Source: an uncultured Pelagibacteraceae bacterium (lineage in GTDB: Bacteria; Pseudomonadota; Alphaproteobacteria; Pelagibacterales; Pelagibacteraceae). From it: 32,137 bases of DNA. The DNA is taken from assembly GCA_902541315.1 (NCBI GenBank), contig CACBQF010000009.1, positions 1 through 32,137 on the forward strand, written 5' to 3'. A model generated the notes under the pieces. The model saw only the letters and a list, made by a program, of their open reading frames with translations, was not told the origin of the DNA and did no database searches. Numbering within the stretch: position 1 is the stretch's first letter; each line of letters begins with the position of its first letter. This document shows, piece after piece, positions 17,223 through 25,150 of the stretch. The position numbers were made by a program, and so were the translations under genes.

Positions 17223-18109
17223 TTTTTTTTTTCATCTTTTAAGATAGTTTTTTGGGAAACATTTAATCTCACTAGAATAGTATTTGCTATATAAATTGAA
17301 GAATAAGTTCCAAAAATAACGCCAAAAATCATTGCTAGTGAGAAACCTTTTAAAATTTCTCCACCAAAAATAAAAATTGAAACTAATGCTAAAAGTGTAG
17401 TTATTGATGTAATCAAGGTTCTTGATAAAGTTTCATTGATTGAAATGTTAGTTAACTCAAATATCTTAATATCAGCGTATTTTCTTAAATTTTCACGAAC
17501 ACGATCAAAAATAACCACAGTATCATTCATAGAATAACCAACTATAGTTAAAACAGCTGCTATTATTGATAAATTAATTTCCAAACCTAATAATGAAAAC
17601 AAACCCAATGTAACAATTACATCATGAAACAATGCACAAATGGCACCTAGACTAAATTGCCATTCAAATCTTATCCAAATATAAATTAACATTAAAGCTA
17701 GTGCTACTGAAATAGCAATTATACCTGATTTTAATAATTCGGCGCTAACTTTAGGACCAACATTTTCTACTCTTCTAAAATCTATATTATTTCCAAATGA
17801 TTTATCTAAACTTTTTTTAACGTCTTCAATAATGTTCTTTTTATTGTCTTTATTTTCAAACTTAATCAAATAGTCTGTTTCATTACCAAATTTTTTAACT
17901 GAAACATCTCCTAAATCCATTTGATTAAATTTGTCCCTTAAAGATGATACATTAACCTTTGAGTCTGTAGATCTAAGTTCTATTAAAATACCTCCTTTAA
18001 AATCTATTCCAAAATTTAATCCCTTAAATATTAAAAATAACAAAGAAATAACAACTAAAGATAAAGACAATATATTAAATTGATTATAGTATTTATTAAA
18101 AGCTATCAT
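17219..18109 (-). CDS. secF: Protein translocase subunit SecF
   Basis: RND-type inner-membrane partner of SecD; the complex uses proton motive force to pull exported proteins through SecYEG. The 296 residues have an N-terminal helix, a periplasmic domain beginning with GIDFKGG (34-40), then VGPKVSAEL (118-126) leading into a five-helix bundle with FHDVIVTLG (161-169) and GYSMNDTVVIFDRVREN (191-207). The start at 18109 follows the secD stop directly with no gap. The stop overlaps the convergent membrane gene at 16620-17222. Confidence 0.96.
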   Translation of the reverse strand: MIAFNKYYNQFNILSLSLVVISLLFLIFKGLNFGIDFKGGILIELRSTDSKVNVSSLRDKFNQMDLGDVSVKKFGNETDYLIKFENKDNKKNIIEDVKKSLDKSFGNNIDFRRVENVGPKVSAELLKSGIIAISVALALMLIYIWIRFEWQFSLGAICALFHDVIVTLGLFSLLGLEINLSIIAAVLTIVGYSMNDTVVIFDRVRENLRKYADIKIFELTNISINETLSRTLITSITTLLALVSIFIFGGEILKGFSLAMIFGVIFGTYSSIYIANTILVRLNVSQKTILKDEKKN

Positions 18110-19663
18110 TTATATAACAATTTCTTTGTTTTTATTTTTTGAAATATACAAGACGGTTAAAAGCTTTGCGATGAAATAAACAGAAAATAGAGTTGTAAAA
18201 ATCCCAACACCCAAAGTTATTGAGAAACCTTTAATCGGACCTGAGCCCATAAAAAATAATATAATTGCTGCTAATAAAGTTGTTATATTTGCATCAAGAA
18301 TTGCAGTTTTTGATTTAGAGTAACCACTGTCGAAAGCAATTAATCTATTTTTTTCATTTTTAAGTTCTTCTCTTATACGTTCAAAAATTAACACGTTGGC
18401 ATCTACAGCCATTCCAACAGTTAAAATTATTCCTGCTATACCAGGTAAAGTTAGAGTTGCTTCAAAAAGTGTGAGAACACCAACTAAAAGGAGTAAGTTA
18501 ATTATTAAAGCCACGTTAGTAATTACTCCAAAAATTCTATACTTAACAATTATAAAAAAAATAACTAAAACAAAACCTATTATTAAAGCTATTATACCAG
18601 CATCAATAGAATCTTGACCTAAATCTGGTCCCACAGTTCTTTCTTCAATAATGTTTAAAGGAGCTGGTAAAGCTCCAGACCTTAACAATAAAGCCAAGTC
18701 AGTAGCTGACTGAAATGTAAATCCTCCAGTAATTTGTCCAGAACCACTAGCTATTGTGTCTTGAATAACTGGAGCACTAATGATCTTTCCGTCTAAAATT
18801 ATAGCTAATTGTCTTCCAATCCCCGTTGAGGTTGCTTTACCAAATCTTTTTGCACCCACTCTATCTAGATTAAATGTTACTACAGTTTCATTCGTTTCAC
18901 TATCCATCCTTGGTTGAGCATCAAGTAAATTGTCTCCACTAAGTATTATTCTCTTACTAACAAATTCTGAACCCTCTTCATCCTCATAGTCTAATTTTTC
19001 ATTACCAAATGAGTCCTCCTTATTATTAGAAACAAATCTGAATGTAAGATTAGCAGTTTTTCCTAATAAAGTTTTTATTCTCATAGGATCATCCAGGCCT
19101 GGTAATTCTACTAATATTCTATCATTTCCTCTTCTGAGAATATTAGGTTCATTTGTTCCAACTTCATCTATCCTCCTTCTGACTATTTCAAGGGCTTGTT
19201 CTTGTGATGATGTTTTAAGTTTTACTAAACCTTGTTTAGAAAATTTTACACTTAGAAAATTGTTTTCTTCATCAATTTCAAGTTGATGTGATTTAAATCT
19301 TTGATAATAAGGATTTATTTCACTTTCTTCATCATTAAATACATCTAAAACATTTTGTTTATCATTTTCATTTACTTTAAATAAAACTTTTTCATTTTGA
19401 AGTTTAAAATTTACTAACTTAATATTCTTCTCTTTAAAATAATTTCTTATGGTAATTGTTAAATTTTGAAGTTTTTGTTCAATAACAGGCTTATTATCAA
19501 TTTCTAATAAAAGATAAGAACCTCCTTGAAGATCTAAACCAAGATTTATATTCCTTTTTAGAAAAATATTATCAAATTTAAATAAATTTGAGGAGGCAAT
19601 CAAAATTAAAAATAATGATACAACTAGAATACAAATTATCTTTAGTTTAGAAAAATATAACAC
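18110..19663 (-). CDS. secD: Protein translocase subunit SecD
   Basis: Works with SecF and YajC at the Sec translocon. The 517 residues comprise a first membrane helix (8-25), GLDLQGGSYLLLE (42-54), periplasmic P1 domain, and a C-terminal helix bundle carrying LPGIAGIILTVGMAVDANVLIFERI with Asp421 at the proton-path position. LRSGALPAPL (328-337) and ERTVGPDLG (341-349) are further family motifs. The start codon is GTG at 19663, 14 bp after the yajC stop. secF follows without a gap, so the two should be made together. Confidence 0.96.
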   Translation of the reverse strand: MLYFSKLKIICILVVSLFLILIASSNLFKFDNIFLKRNINLGLDLQGGSYLLLEIDNKPVIEQKLQNLTITIRNYFKEKNIKLVNFKLQNEKVLFKVNENDKQNVLDVFNDEESEINPYYQRFKSHQLEIDEENNFLSVKFSKQGLVKLKTSSQEQALEIVRRRIDEVGTNEPNILRRGNDRILVELPGLDDPMRIKTLLGKTANLTFRFVSNNKEDSFGNEKLDYEDEEGSEFVSKRIILSGDNLLDAQPRMDSETNETVVTFNLDRVGAKRFGKATSTGIGRQLAIILDGKIISAPVIQDTIASGSGQITGGFTFQSATDLALLLRSGALPAPLNIIEERTVGPDLGQDSIDAGIIALIIGFVLVIFFIIVKYRIFGVITNVALIINLLLLVGVLTLFEATLTLPGIAGIILTVGMAVDANVLIFERIREELKNEKNRLIAFDSGYSKSKTAILDANITTLLAAIILFFMGSGPIKGFSITLGVGIFTTLFSVYFIAKLLTVLYISKNKNKEIVI

Positions 19664-19677
19664 ACTATTAAATTAGA

Positions 19678-19965
19678 CTATTTCTTAGGTTCTTGAGAAT
19701 TCATTAAGCTTTGAATTCCTGTGCCTCTTATGACTTCAACAGTTACATTTTCTGCAATTTCAACCTCAACTTTGTCATTATCCACAACTCTAGTGATGAT
19801 CCCCGTTATTCCACCTGATGTAACAACTTTGTCCCCTTTTTTTAAATTTTCAACCATAGTTCGATGTTCTTTTACTTTTTTTTGTTGAGGTCTAATAAGG
19901 AAAAAATAAAATATTACAAAAATTAATATTAGCGGTATAAACTGACCAAATCCTGAACTATCCAT
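19678..19965 (-). CDS. yajC: Preprotein translocase accessory protein YajC
   Basis: Small single-helix inner-membrane protein that associates with SecDF. The 95 residues have one hydrophobic helix (about 7-23) ending in FFLIRPQQKK (21-30), the family signature, then a cytoplasmic part with LKKGDKVVTSGGITG (42-56). It begins a yajC-secD-secF set. Unlike most genes here it has a clear Shine-Dalgarno sequence (AGGAG, 4 bp before the ATG), and a 54-bp gap separates it from serS, so it may have its own promoter. Confidence 0.95.
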   Translation of the reverse strand: MDSSGFGQFIPLILIFVIFYFFLIRPQQKKVKEHRTMVENLKKGDKVVTSGGITGIITRVVDNDKVEVEIAENVTVEVIRGTGIQSLMNSQEPKK

Positions 19966-19969
19966 AAAA

Positions 19970-19974
19970 CTCCT
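19970..19974 (-). promoter_or_regulatory. Shine-Dalgarno sequence of yajC
   Basis: AGGAG on the minus strand, four bases before the yajC ATG. Most genes in this window lack such a site, so it stands out. Confidence 0.7.
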
Positions 19975-19990
19975 AATTTTATTTTGAATA

Positions 19991-20017
19991 TTTATACCAT
20001 CTAAAGAATTAAAACAA
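19991..20017 (-). promoter_or_regulatory. Possible internal promoter for yajC-secD-secF
   Basis: TTGTTT (20017-20012) and TATAAA (19996-19991) on the minus strand, but the spacer is only 15 bp, shorter than ideal. It fills the unusual 54-bp gap after serS. Confidence 0.3.
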
Positions 20018-20019
20018 CT

Positions 20020-21279
20020 TTATTTAAGTGAAATTTTTTCTAAATTATTCATATAAGGACGTAACACTTGCGGGATTGAAATAGTGCCATCTTTTTGTTG
20101 ATAGTTTTCCATAATCGCTATTAGTGTTCTGCCTATAGCAAGTCCACTACCATTTAATGTGCCAACATACTTTGTATCTTTATTTTGAGTTTTATATCTT
20201 GCTTTCATTCTACTAGCTTGAAATGTTGAACACGAAGAACAGGAAGATATTTCACGATATCTATTTTCCGAAGGTAACCATACTTCTAAATCGTAAGTTT
20301 TTTCTGCACTAAATCCCATATCTCCGCTACATAGGATAATTTTTCGATAAGGTAATTCAAGTAGATCTAAAATGCTAGTCGCACAATTTGTCATTCTTTC
20401 AAGTTCCTCTAGACAGTTATCTTGCTCTACAATACTGACGAGTTCTACCTTATAAAATTGATGTTGTCTTATCATCCCTTTCGTATCCTTACCGTAACTA
20501 CCTGCCTCTTTTCTAAAACAAGGGGTTGAAGCAACAAATCTCATTGGCAAATCTTTTTGATTTATAATCTTATCTTTAACAATGTTTGTTAAAATTACCT
20601 CAGCTGTTGGTATAAGAAATTTTCTTTCATTTCCCTCCTCAATTTTAACTTCAAATTGATCATTTTCGAATTTAGGTAATTGTCCTGTACCATACATAGT
20701 GCTTTCTGAAGCTAATAATGGTGGTGATATTTCGCTATAACCATTTTTAGTTACATGAGTATCCAACATGAAATTTGATAATGCTCTCTCCAATAGAGCT
20801 AATTTATTTCTTACAAAAACAAATCTTGATCCGGTAGTCTTTGTTGCTAATTCAAAATCGAGCATGCCAAGATCTTCACCTAATTCATAATGACTTTTAA
20901 CTTTAAAATCAAAATTTGGTATTGTTCCAGATTTTATAACTTCAATATTATCATTTTCATCCTTACCAATCGGAACATCTTCGTGTGGAATATTCGGAAT
21001 ATTTGATAAAATACTTTCTAATTCTATCTTAATATTTTTTTGCTCTTTTGTAATCTCATCAATATCTTGAGATAATTTTTTTGATTTTTCAAACAATGAT
21101 TTATCTTTAGATTTTGATATTTCTTTTTTTTCTTGCTCTAAAGATTCTTTTTTTTGAATTAATTCTCTATTTCTTTTATCCAATTTTTCTAAATTTGAAA
21201 TATCTATTTTGATTGATCTTTTTTCTAAAGACTTTTTAAAATTATTAAAATCTTTTCTAATCTCTTTAAGATTGTGCAT
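20020..21279 (-). CDS. serS: Seryl-tRNA synthetase
   Basis: Charges tRNA-Ser (one such tRNA is at 4284-4373). The 419 residues start with the long tRNA-binding coiled coil (about 28-95, Lys/Glu-rich), followed by the class II core with motif 2 ([17 protein letters not shown]) and motif 3 ([18 protein letters not shown]). The start ATG at 21279 is inside tatC, overlapping it by 14 bp. In many alphaproteobacteria surE, pcm and an M23 peptidase gene follow serS; here yajC comes next. Confidence 0.97.
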   Translation of the reverse strand: MHNLKEIRKDFNNFKKSLEKRSIKIDISNLEKLDKRNRELIQKKESLEQEKKEISKSKDKSLFEKSKKLSQDIDEITKEQKNIKIELESILSNIPNIPHEDVPIGKDENDNIEVIKSGTIPNFDFKVKSHYELGEDLGMLDFELATKTTGSRFVFVRNKLALLERALSNFMLDTHVTKNGYSEISPPLLASESTMYGTGQLPKFENDQFEVKIEEGNERKFLIPTAEVILTNIVKDKIINQKDLPMRFVASTPCFRKEAGSYGKDTKGMIRQHQFYKVELVSIVEQDNCLEELERMTNCATSILDLLELPYRKIILCSGDMGFSAEKTYDLEVWLPSENRYREISSCSSCSTFQASRMKARYKTQNKDTKYVGTLNGSGLAIGRTLIAIMENYQQKDGTISIPQVLRPYMNNLEKISLK

Positions 21280-22042
21280 CAGATTTTTCTAAATTTTTAT
21301 TTTCAATAAACTTTACTGAAAAAATTGATAATTCATATAAAATTAGTAAAGGTATCGCTAATCCAATTTGAGTTATTGGATCAGGTGGTGTTAGTAATGC
21401 AGCTGCTGCAAATATAATTACAACAACGTATTTTCTTCTTTTTTTTAAAAAATCTGAGTCAACTAATCCTACTCTTGCTAACAAACTTAAAACAACTGGA
21501 AGCTGAAAACTTATTCCAAATGCAAAAATTAATTTCATAACTAAAGAGAGATACTCATTCACTTTGCCTTCTAATTGGATTGGTAAATTGGTAGAAAAAC
21601 CTGAGCTTTCAAATGAAAGAAAAAATTTAATTGCTAGAGGCATTATTAGATAATAGACAAGTAATCCCCCTAAAAAAAATAATACAGGTGTTAAAACTAA
21701 ATAAGGTAAAATCGCAATTTTTTCATGCTTATAAAGTCCTGGCGCAATAAACTTCCATATTTGCATTAAAATATAAGGACAAGTTACAAAAAAAGCAGTG
21801 AAAAAAGAAACTTTTAGATAAGTTAAAAAGGTCTCTTGAAGAGCGGTAAATATTAATCTTCTATTTGTCTCATCGTCTTTGACTGCTTGAGCATAAGGTT
21901 CAACCAAAAAACCATAAATATGCTCAGCAAAAAAATAACATCCTACAAAAAAAATAATTAGAAATATAAAACTGTGAATTAACCTTTTTCTTAATTCGGC
22001 TAAATGACTAATAAAACCTGTGTCTTTATCATCGTTAGTCAT
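21266..22042 (-). CDS. tatC: Sec-independent translocase subunit TatC
   Basis: Core receptor of the twin-arginine pathway, which exports folded, often cofactor-bearing proteins. The 258-residue protein has six membrane helices and begins with the conserved [15 protein letters not shown] (10-24), the cytosolic region that binds the RR signal. The periplasmic loop after helix 1 and [13 protein letters not shown] in the later part are family features. It overlaps tatB by 8 bp and serS by 14 bp. A likely client in this window is the M48 peptidase at 7441-8268. Confidence 0.96.
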   Translation of the reverse strand: MTNDDKDTGFISHLAELRKRLIHSFIFLIIFFVGCYFFAEHIYGFLVEPYAQAVKDDETNRRLIFTALQETFLTYLKVSFFTAFFVTCPYILMQIWKFIAPGLYKHEKIAILPYLVLTPVLFFLGGLLVYYLIMPLAIKFFLSFESSGFSTNLPIQLEGKVNEYLSLVMKLIFAFGISFQLPVVLSLLARVGLVDSDFLKKRRKYVVVIIFAAAALLTPPDPITQIGLAIPLLILYELSIFSVKFIENKNLEKSDAQS

Positions 22043-22247
22043 TTTTCTTTTCTTCTTTTTTTTCTTTTATTTCATTTTCATCAATATCGATGTTAGAAAC
22101 TTCATTTTGGATATTATTAACATACCTTTTAGCAGTACCAATCCAAGAGCCAACCTTCTTAAGCATTATTGGAAAGTCTTTTGGTCCCAAAATAATAATA
22201 GCAATACCTACGACAATTAAAATTTCAAACCAACCAATTGTAGGCAT
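22035..22247 (-). CDS. tatB: Sec-independent translocase subunit TatB, short form
   Basis: Partner of TatC in substrate recognition. The N-terminus MPTIGWFEILIVVGIAIIILGP is the typical TatB helix with the conserved Glu8 and the GP hinge, followed by an amphipathic helix (to about residue 50) and a charged tail. At 70 residues it is much shorter than E. coli TatB (171), lacking most of the C-terminal extension. The assignment over TatA rests on the GWFE start, the LGP hinge and its place beside tatC. It is 5 bp after tatA and overlaps tatC by 8 bp. Confidence 0.88.
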   Translation of the reverse strand: MPTIGWFEILIVVGIAIIILGPKDFPIMLKKVGSWIGTAKRYVNNIQNEVSNIDIDENEIKEKKEEKKND

Positions 22248-22252
22248 GTGGT

Positions 22253-22462
22253 TTATTCTTTGTTGTTAGATTTATTATTGTCCTGATTATCGTCAGAAAT
22301 ATTTTTAGGTTCTGACTCATCTGTTACGTCAGATGCCATACCTTTTTTGAAACTTTTAATACCCTTGGCTACATCGCCCATCAAACTAGATATTTTCCCA
22401 CGACCAAATAGTAAAACAACTAATATAACTACTATAGCTATTTGCCAAATTCCTATACTCAT
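22253..22462 (-). CDS. tatA: Sec-independent translocase subunit TatA
   Basis: Pore-forming subunit of the Tat system. The 69 residues have a short membrane helix (about 4-19), the FGRGKI hinge (19-24), an amphipathic helix ([14 protein letters not shown]) and an Asp/Asn-rich tail, all normal for TatA. Gene order tatA-tatB-tatC is standard. scpB ends 42 bp upstream. Confidence 0.93.
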   Translation of the reverse strand: MSIGIWQIAIVVILVVLLFGRGKISSLMGDVAKGIKSFKKGMASDVTDESEPKNISDDNQDNNKSNNKE

Positions 22463-22504
22463 GGGTAACTTATATCCTTTTTATTAAAAATTTAAAGTGA
22501 CAAA

Positions 22505-23203
22505 TTACTTTTGCTCATCCTTATCAAGAGTGCTACTCAACATTTCATCAATATTTGAGTAAATGTCCTCTTTTTTTTTATCTTCTTGTTTTTCCCTGTA
22601 AAATTTTCCTGTACCAAATATTGCATTATCTATATTAGCACTATCAATTAAACCTGCAGCTCCTAACTCATCAATGGTAGGTAAATCAGATAACTTTTGC
22701 AGGTTAAAATGACTTAGAAAATTATCAGTCGTAACGTATTGAATTGGTTTTCCAGGAACATCTTTTCTTCCACCAGGCTTAACCCAATCTAATTCCATCA
22801 ATATTTCAATAGTATTTGTCCCAAAAGCTACACCTCTAATTTCCTCGATTTCTGCTCGGGTTACAGGTTGATGGTAAACAATAATTGACAAAGTCTCTAT
22901 TGCAGCTCTAGATAATTTTTTCTCAACAGTCTTTTCTTGTACCATCAAACTTGATAATTTAGCCGATGTTCTAAAAGACCATTTATTAGATATACAGACT
23001 AAATTGATTCCACGATCTTTATATTCATTTTGTAGTTTTTGTAGAATTTTTTCTACATCTGATTTTTTAGAAATTTTACTTTCAATAGTACTAATATCTA
23101 AAGGCTCAGCTGCAGCAAAAATAATTGCTTCAATTTCTTTTTCAATATTTGATAATTTTGAGGGAAAATCAATTATATTATTTTTTTTTTTCTTTTTTAT
23201 CAT
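22505..23203 (-). CDS. scpB: Segregation and condensation protein ScpB
   Basis: Winged-helix KITE subunit that dimerises and binds the kleisin ScpA in the SMC condensin complex. The 232 residues contain AIETLSIIVYHQPVTRAEIEEIRGV (first part near residues 101-125), the family's most conserved stretch, then LDWVKPGGRKDVPGKPIQYVTT. The C-terminus (about 190-232) is charged and looks disordered. It starts in a 4-bp ATGA overlap with scpA. Codons 3-8 are nearly all Lys; A11 (23181-23191 on the plus strand) lies right after the start. Confidence 0.95.
   Translation of the reverse strand: MIKKKKKNNIIDFPSKLSNIEKEIEAIIFAAAEPLDISTIESKISKKSDVEKILQKLQNEYKDRGINLVCISNKWSFRTSAKLSSLMVQEKTVEKKLSRAAIETLSIIVYHQPVTRAEIEEIRGVAFGTNTIEILMELDWVKPGGRKDVPGKPIQYVTTDNFLSHFNLQKLSDLPTIDELGAAGLIDSANIDNAIFGTGKFYREKQEDKKKEDIYSNIDEMLSSTLDKDEQK
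23181..23191. repeat. T11/A11 homopolymer near the scpB start
   Basis: Eleven T on the plus strand, encoding Lys codons 5-7 and part of Asn 8 of scpB. A one-base slip here would shift the frame of nearly the whole protein. Confidence 0.95.
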
Positions 23204-23940
23204 TTATTTTCTTTTATATAAATCTCTTCAAAAAGATCATCTTGCTTAATTTTTAAATTTCCCTCTTTAACTAATTCTAATGAACCAGCAAAAATTCCAG
23301 CAGTTCCAGTACTTTTGAATTTTTTCTCATTTTTAAAATTTTTTGGTATCAAATCATCTAATTTTTTCCAATCCAAAAGCTTACCAAAAAAGTCTCTGAT
23401 AGTTTTTATACCATCTTCGGTTGTAAAAACTGGAAGCCTAGGAATGTTAATTTTTTGAAAATCTTTAGTCATTAAAATAGAAGAGTACGTTTTTAAAAGA
23501 TCGAATAAACTAATGTTATATTCACTATTATAAATAGGTCTTATTCCAGACATCATACCTCTTGATCTGATTTCTTTTCCAAGTCGTTTTCGCTTAAGCA
23601 TTTGATCTGACAACAATCTTATTAATTCTAATTTTTTAAGTTGTAATTTTAATTTTTCAGCAACTTCTTGAAGTTTGAACTCTTCCTCCGGAGAGCTTGG
23701 TAGTAATAATTTTGATTTTAGGTAAGCTAACCATGATGCCATTAACAAATATTCAGAGGCTGTATCTAAATTTAAATTTTTTTCATTTTTAATATAATCA
23801 TTAAATTGATCTGCCAATCTGGTTATTGATATTTTTTCTAAATTTACTTTTTGAGCTTTTGCAAGATCAAGTAAAATATCTAATGGTCCATTATAATTTT
23901 CAATTTGAACGTTGAAAAATTCAGAATCATTGAAAGACAT
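23200..23940 (-). CDS. scpA: Segregation and condensation protein ScpA (kleisin)
   Basis: Kleisin subunit bridging SMC heads, with ScpB, for chromosome organisation and segregation. The 246 residues start with YNGPLDILLDLAKAQKVNLEKI (about 15-36), the diagnostic N-terminal helix region, and continue with YLLMASWLAYLKSKLLLP (64-81). The C-terminal winged helix, which touches the SMC cap, is around 195-235. It precedes scpB with an ATGA overlap and follows nagZ by 9 bp. Confidence 0.95.
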   Translation of the reverse strand: MSFNDSEFFNVQIENYNGPLDILLDLAKAQKVNLEKISITRLADQFNDYIKNEKNLNLDTASEYLLMASWLAYLKSKLLLPSSPEEEFKLQEVAEKLKLQLKKLELIRLLSDQMLKRKRLGKEIRSRGMMSGIRPIYNSEYNISLFDLLKTYSSILMTKDFQKINIPRLPVFTTEDGIKTIRDFFGKLLDWKKLDDLIPKNFKNEKKFKSTGTAGIFAGSLELVKEGNLKIKQDDLFEEIYIKENK

Positions 23941-23949
23941 ATGCCAATA

Positions 23950-24897
23950 TTATCTTAAAATATTGTAAAATTGTGATGTTTTTTTTATTATAAATTTACT
24001 TATTAAAGGTGAGTTTTTACCAACAATTTCCATTTCTTTTAACTTACCATTACAATGTAACGCTAAATTACAACCAGCTTTAAAAGTATCAATTGTATTT
24101 ATTTTAAGACCCTTTTTAAGGCTCTTCATTGATAAATCGTCAGAAATTAATAGATTTCTAAATCCAACTTTTTTTCTAATAATATCTATCATTTTTCTAG
24201 AATGAGTAACTGTATTGTCTTTATCAATTTGATTAAAAATTAAATGACCAGTCATTGCAAAAAAAGAATTTTTATTTTTGAAGGCCTTAAAATCATTCTT
24301 TAAAAGATATTGAAGCGATTTATTAATACATGGAGTAGAAAAATGACTATCAACTTTAGCAAGACCATGACCAGGTATGTGCTTTATAATAGTGCCAATA
24401 GAGTTTTCTTTGTAGGCTTTAATACATATGTCACCTATTTTAGAGACAATATTAGGATCTCTTGAAAAGGATCTGTCTCCAATTATTTTACTGGAACCAC
24501 TAATTCTAAGATCTAACACTGGAACAGAATTGATGTTTATTCCCAATTCTTTTAATAAATACGATGTTTTATCTATGAAAATTTTAAAGTAGATATCAAA
24601 ATCTTTTTTATTTTTAACATATTTTTTTCCAAAAAAATCAGAGGTCAAGTTCTTAAAAGAAATGATATTTTCTAACCTACTTACACGACCACCCTCTTGA
24701 TCAATCATTATAGGGTATTTCTTATCATTGAAAATATTTCTTATTTTTGAAGTTAGTTTTTTGGTTTGATTTAAATTTTTGATATTTCTAGTAAATAAAA
24801 TTATCCCCCATGGTTTATATTTTCTTAAAAAAAGTTGTTCCTGTGAACTAATCTCAGTCGATTTAAGGCCAACTATAAATGATCTACGATTATTCAT
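23950..24897 (-). CDS. nagZ: Beta-N-acetylhexosaminidase NagZ (GH3)
   Basis: Cytoplasmic family 3 glycosidase that removes GlcNAc from anhydro-muropeptides during cell-wall recycling. The 315 residues include MIDQEGGRVSRL (64-75), the GH3 signature KHIPGHG (172-178), the catalytic Asp-His dyad region in DSHFSTP (183-189) and SDDLSM (252-257) carrying the nucleophile. No signal peptide is present. The 8-bp overlap with the small membrane gene upstream and the link to scpA are typical of alphaproteobacteria. It would act downstream of the MltB-type enzyme at 2333-3334. Confidence 0.94.
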   Translation of the reverse strand: MNNRRSFIVGLKSTEISSQEQLFLRKYKPWGIILFTRNIKNLNQTKKLTSKIRNIFNDKKYPIMIDQEGGRVSRLENIISFKNLTSDFFGKKYVKNKKDFDIYFKIFIDKTSYLLKELGININSVPVLDLRISGSSKIIGDRSFSRDPNIVSKIGDICIKAYKENSIGTIIKHIPGHGLAKVDSHFSTPCINKSLQYLLKNDFKAFKNKNSFFAMTGHLIFNQIDKDNTVTHSRKMIDIIRKKVGFRNLLISDDLSMKSLKKGLKINTIDTFKAGCNLALHCNGKLKEMEIVGKNSPLISKFIIKKTSQFYNILR

Positions 24898-25150
24898 TAC
24901 TTTCTAACAACTTCCAAAAATTATATTTTTTTTTATTAGATTTAGTCTCCTCAACATATTCAATTATATTTTGAGTATCACTTTTTAAAATTGGTAGCTT
25001 TTTTACATAATTACTTATTTTCGTATCGATATTGTTCAATGATCTATATGATTTTTTTTTATGTTCATCAGAGAAATAATATCGAATAGTAAAAAATAAG
25101 AACAAAGAAATTAAGATAATAAATACTAAATACTTAATCTCTTTAATCAT
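24890..25150 (-). CDS. Small single-helix membrane protein in the SPOR-gene position
   Basis: An 86-residue protein that I do not recognise by sequence. It has one membrane helix (about 7-25), then a charged Lys/Asn/Ser-rich tail with no identifiable domain. In many alphaproteobacteria the gene between argS and nagZ encodes a membrane protein with a C-terminal SPOR domain. This protein has the same topology at its start but ends before any SPOR fold could form. I infer it may be a shortened descendant. It is tightly held: the start shares one base with the argS stop (TAATG) and the 3' end overlaps nagZ by 8 bp. Confidence 0.7.
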   Translation of the reverse strand: MIKEIKYLVFIILISLFLFFTIRYYFSDEHKKKSYRSLNNIDTKISNYVKKLPILKSDTQNIIEYVEETKSNKKKYNFWKLLESNE

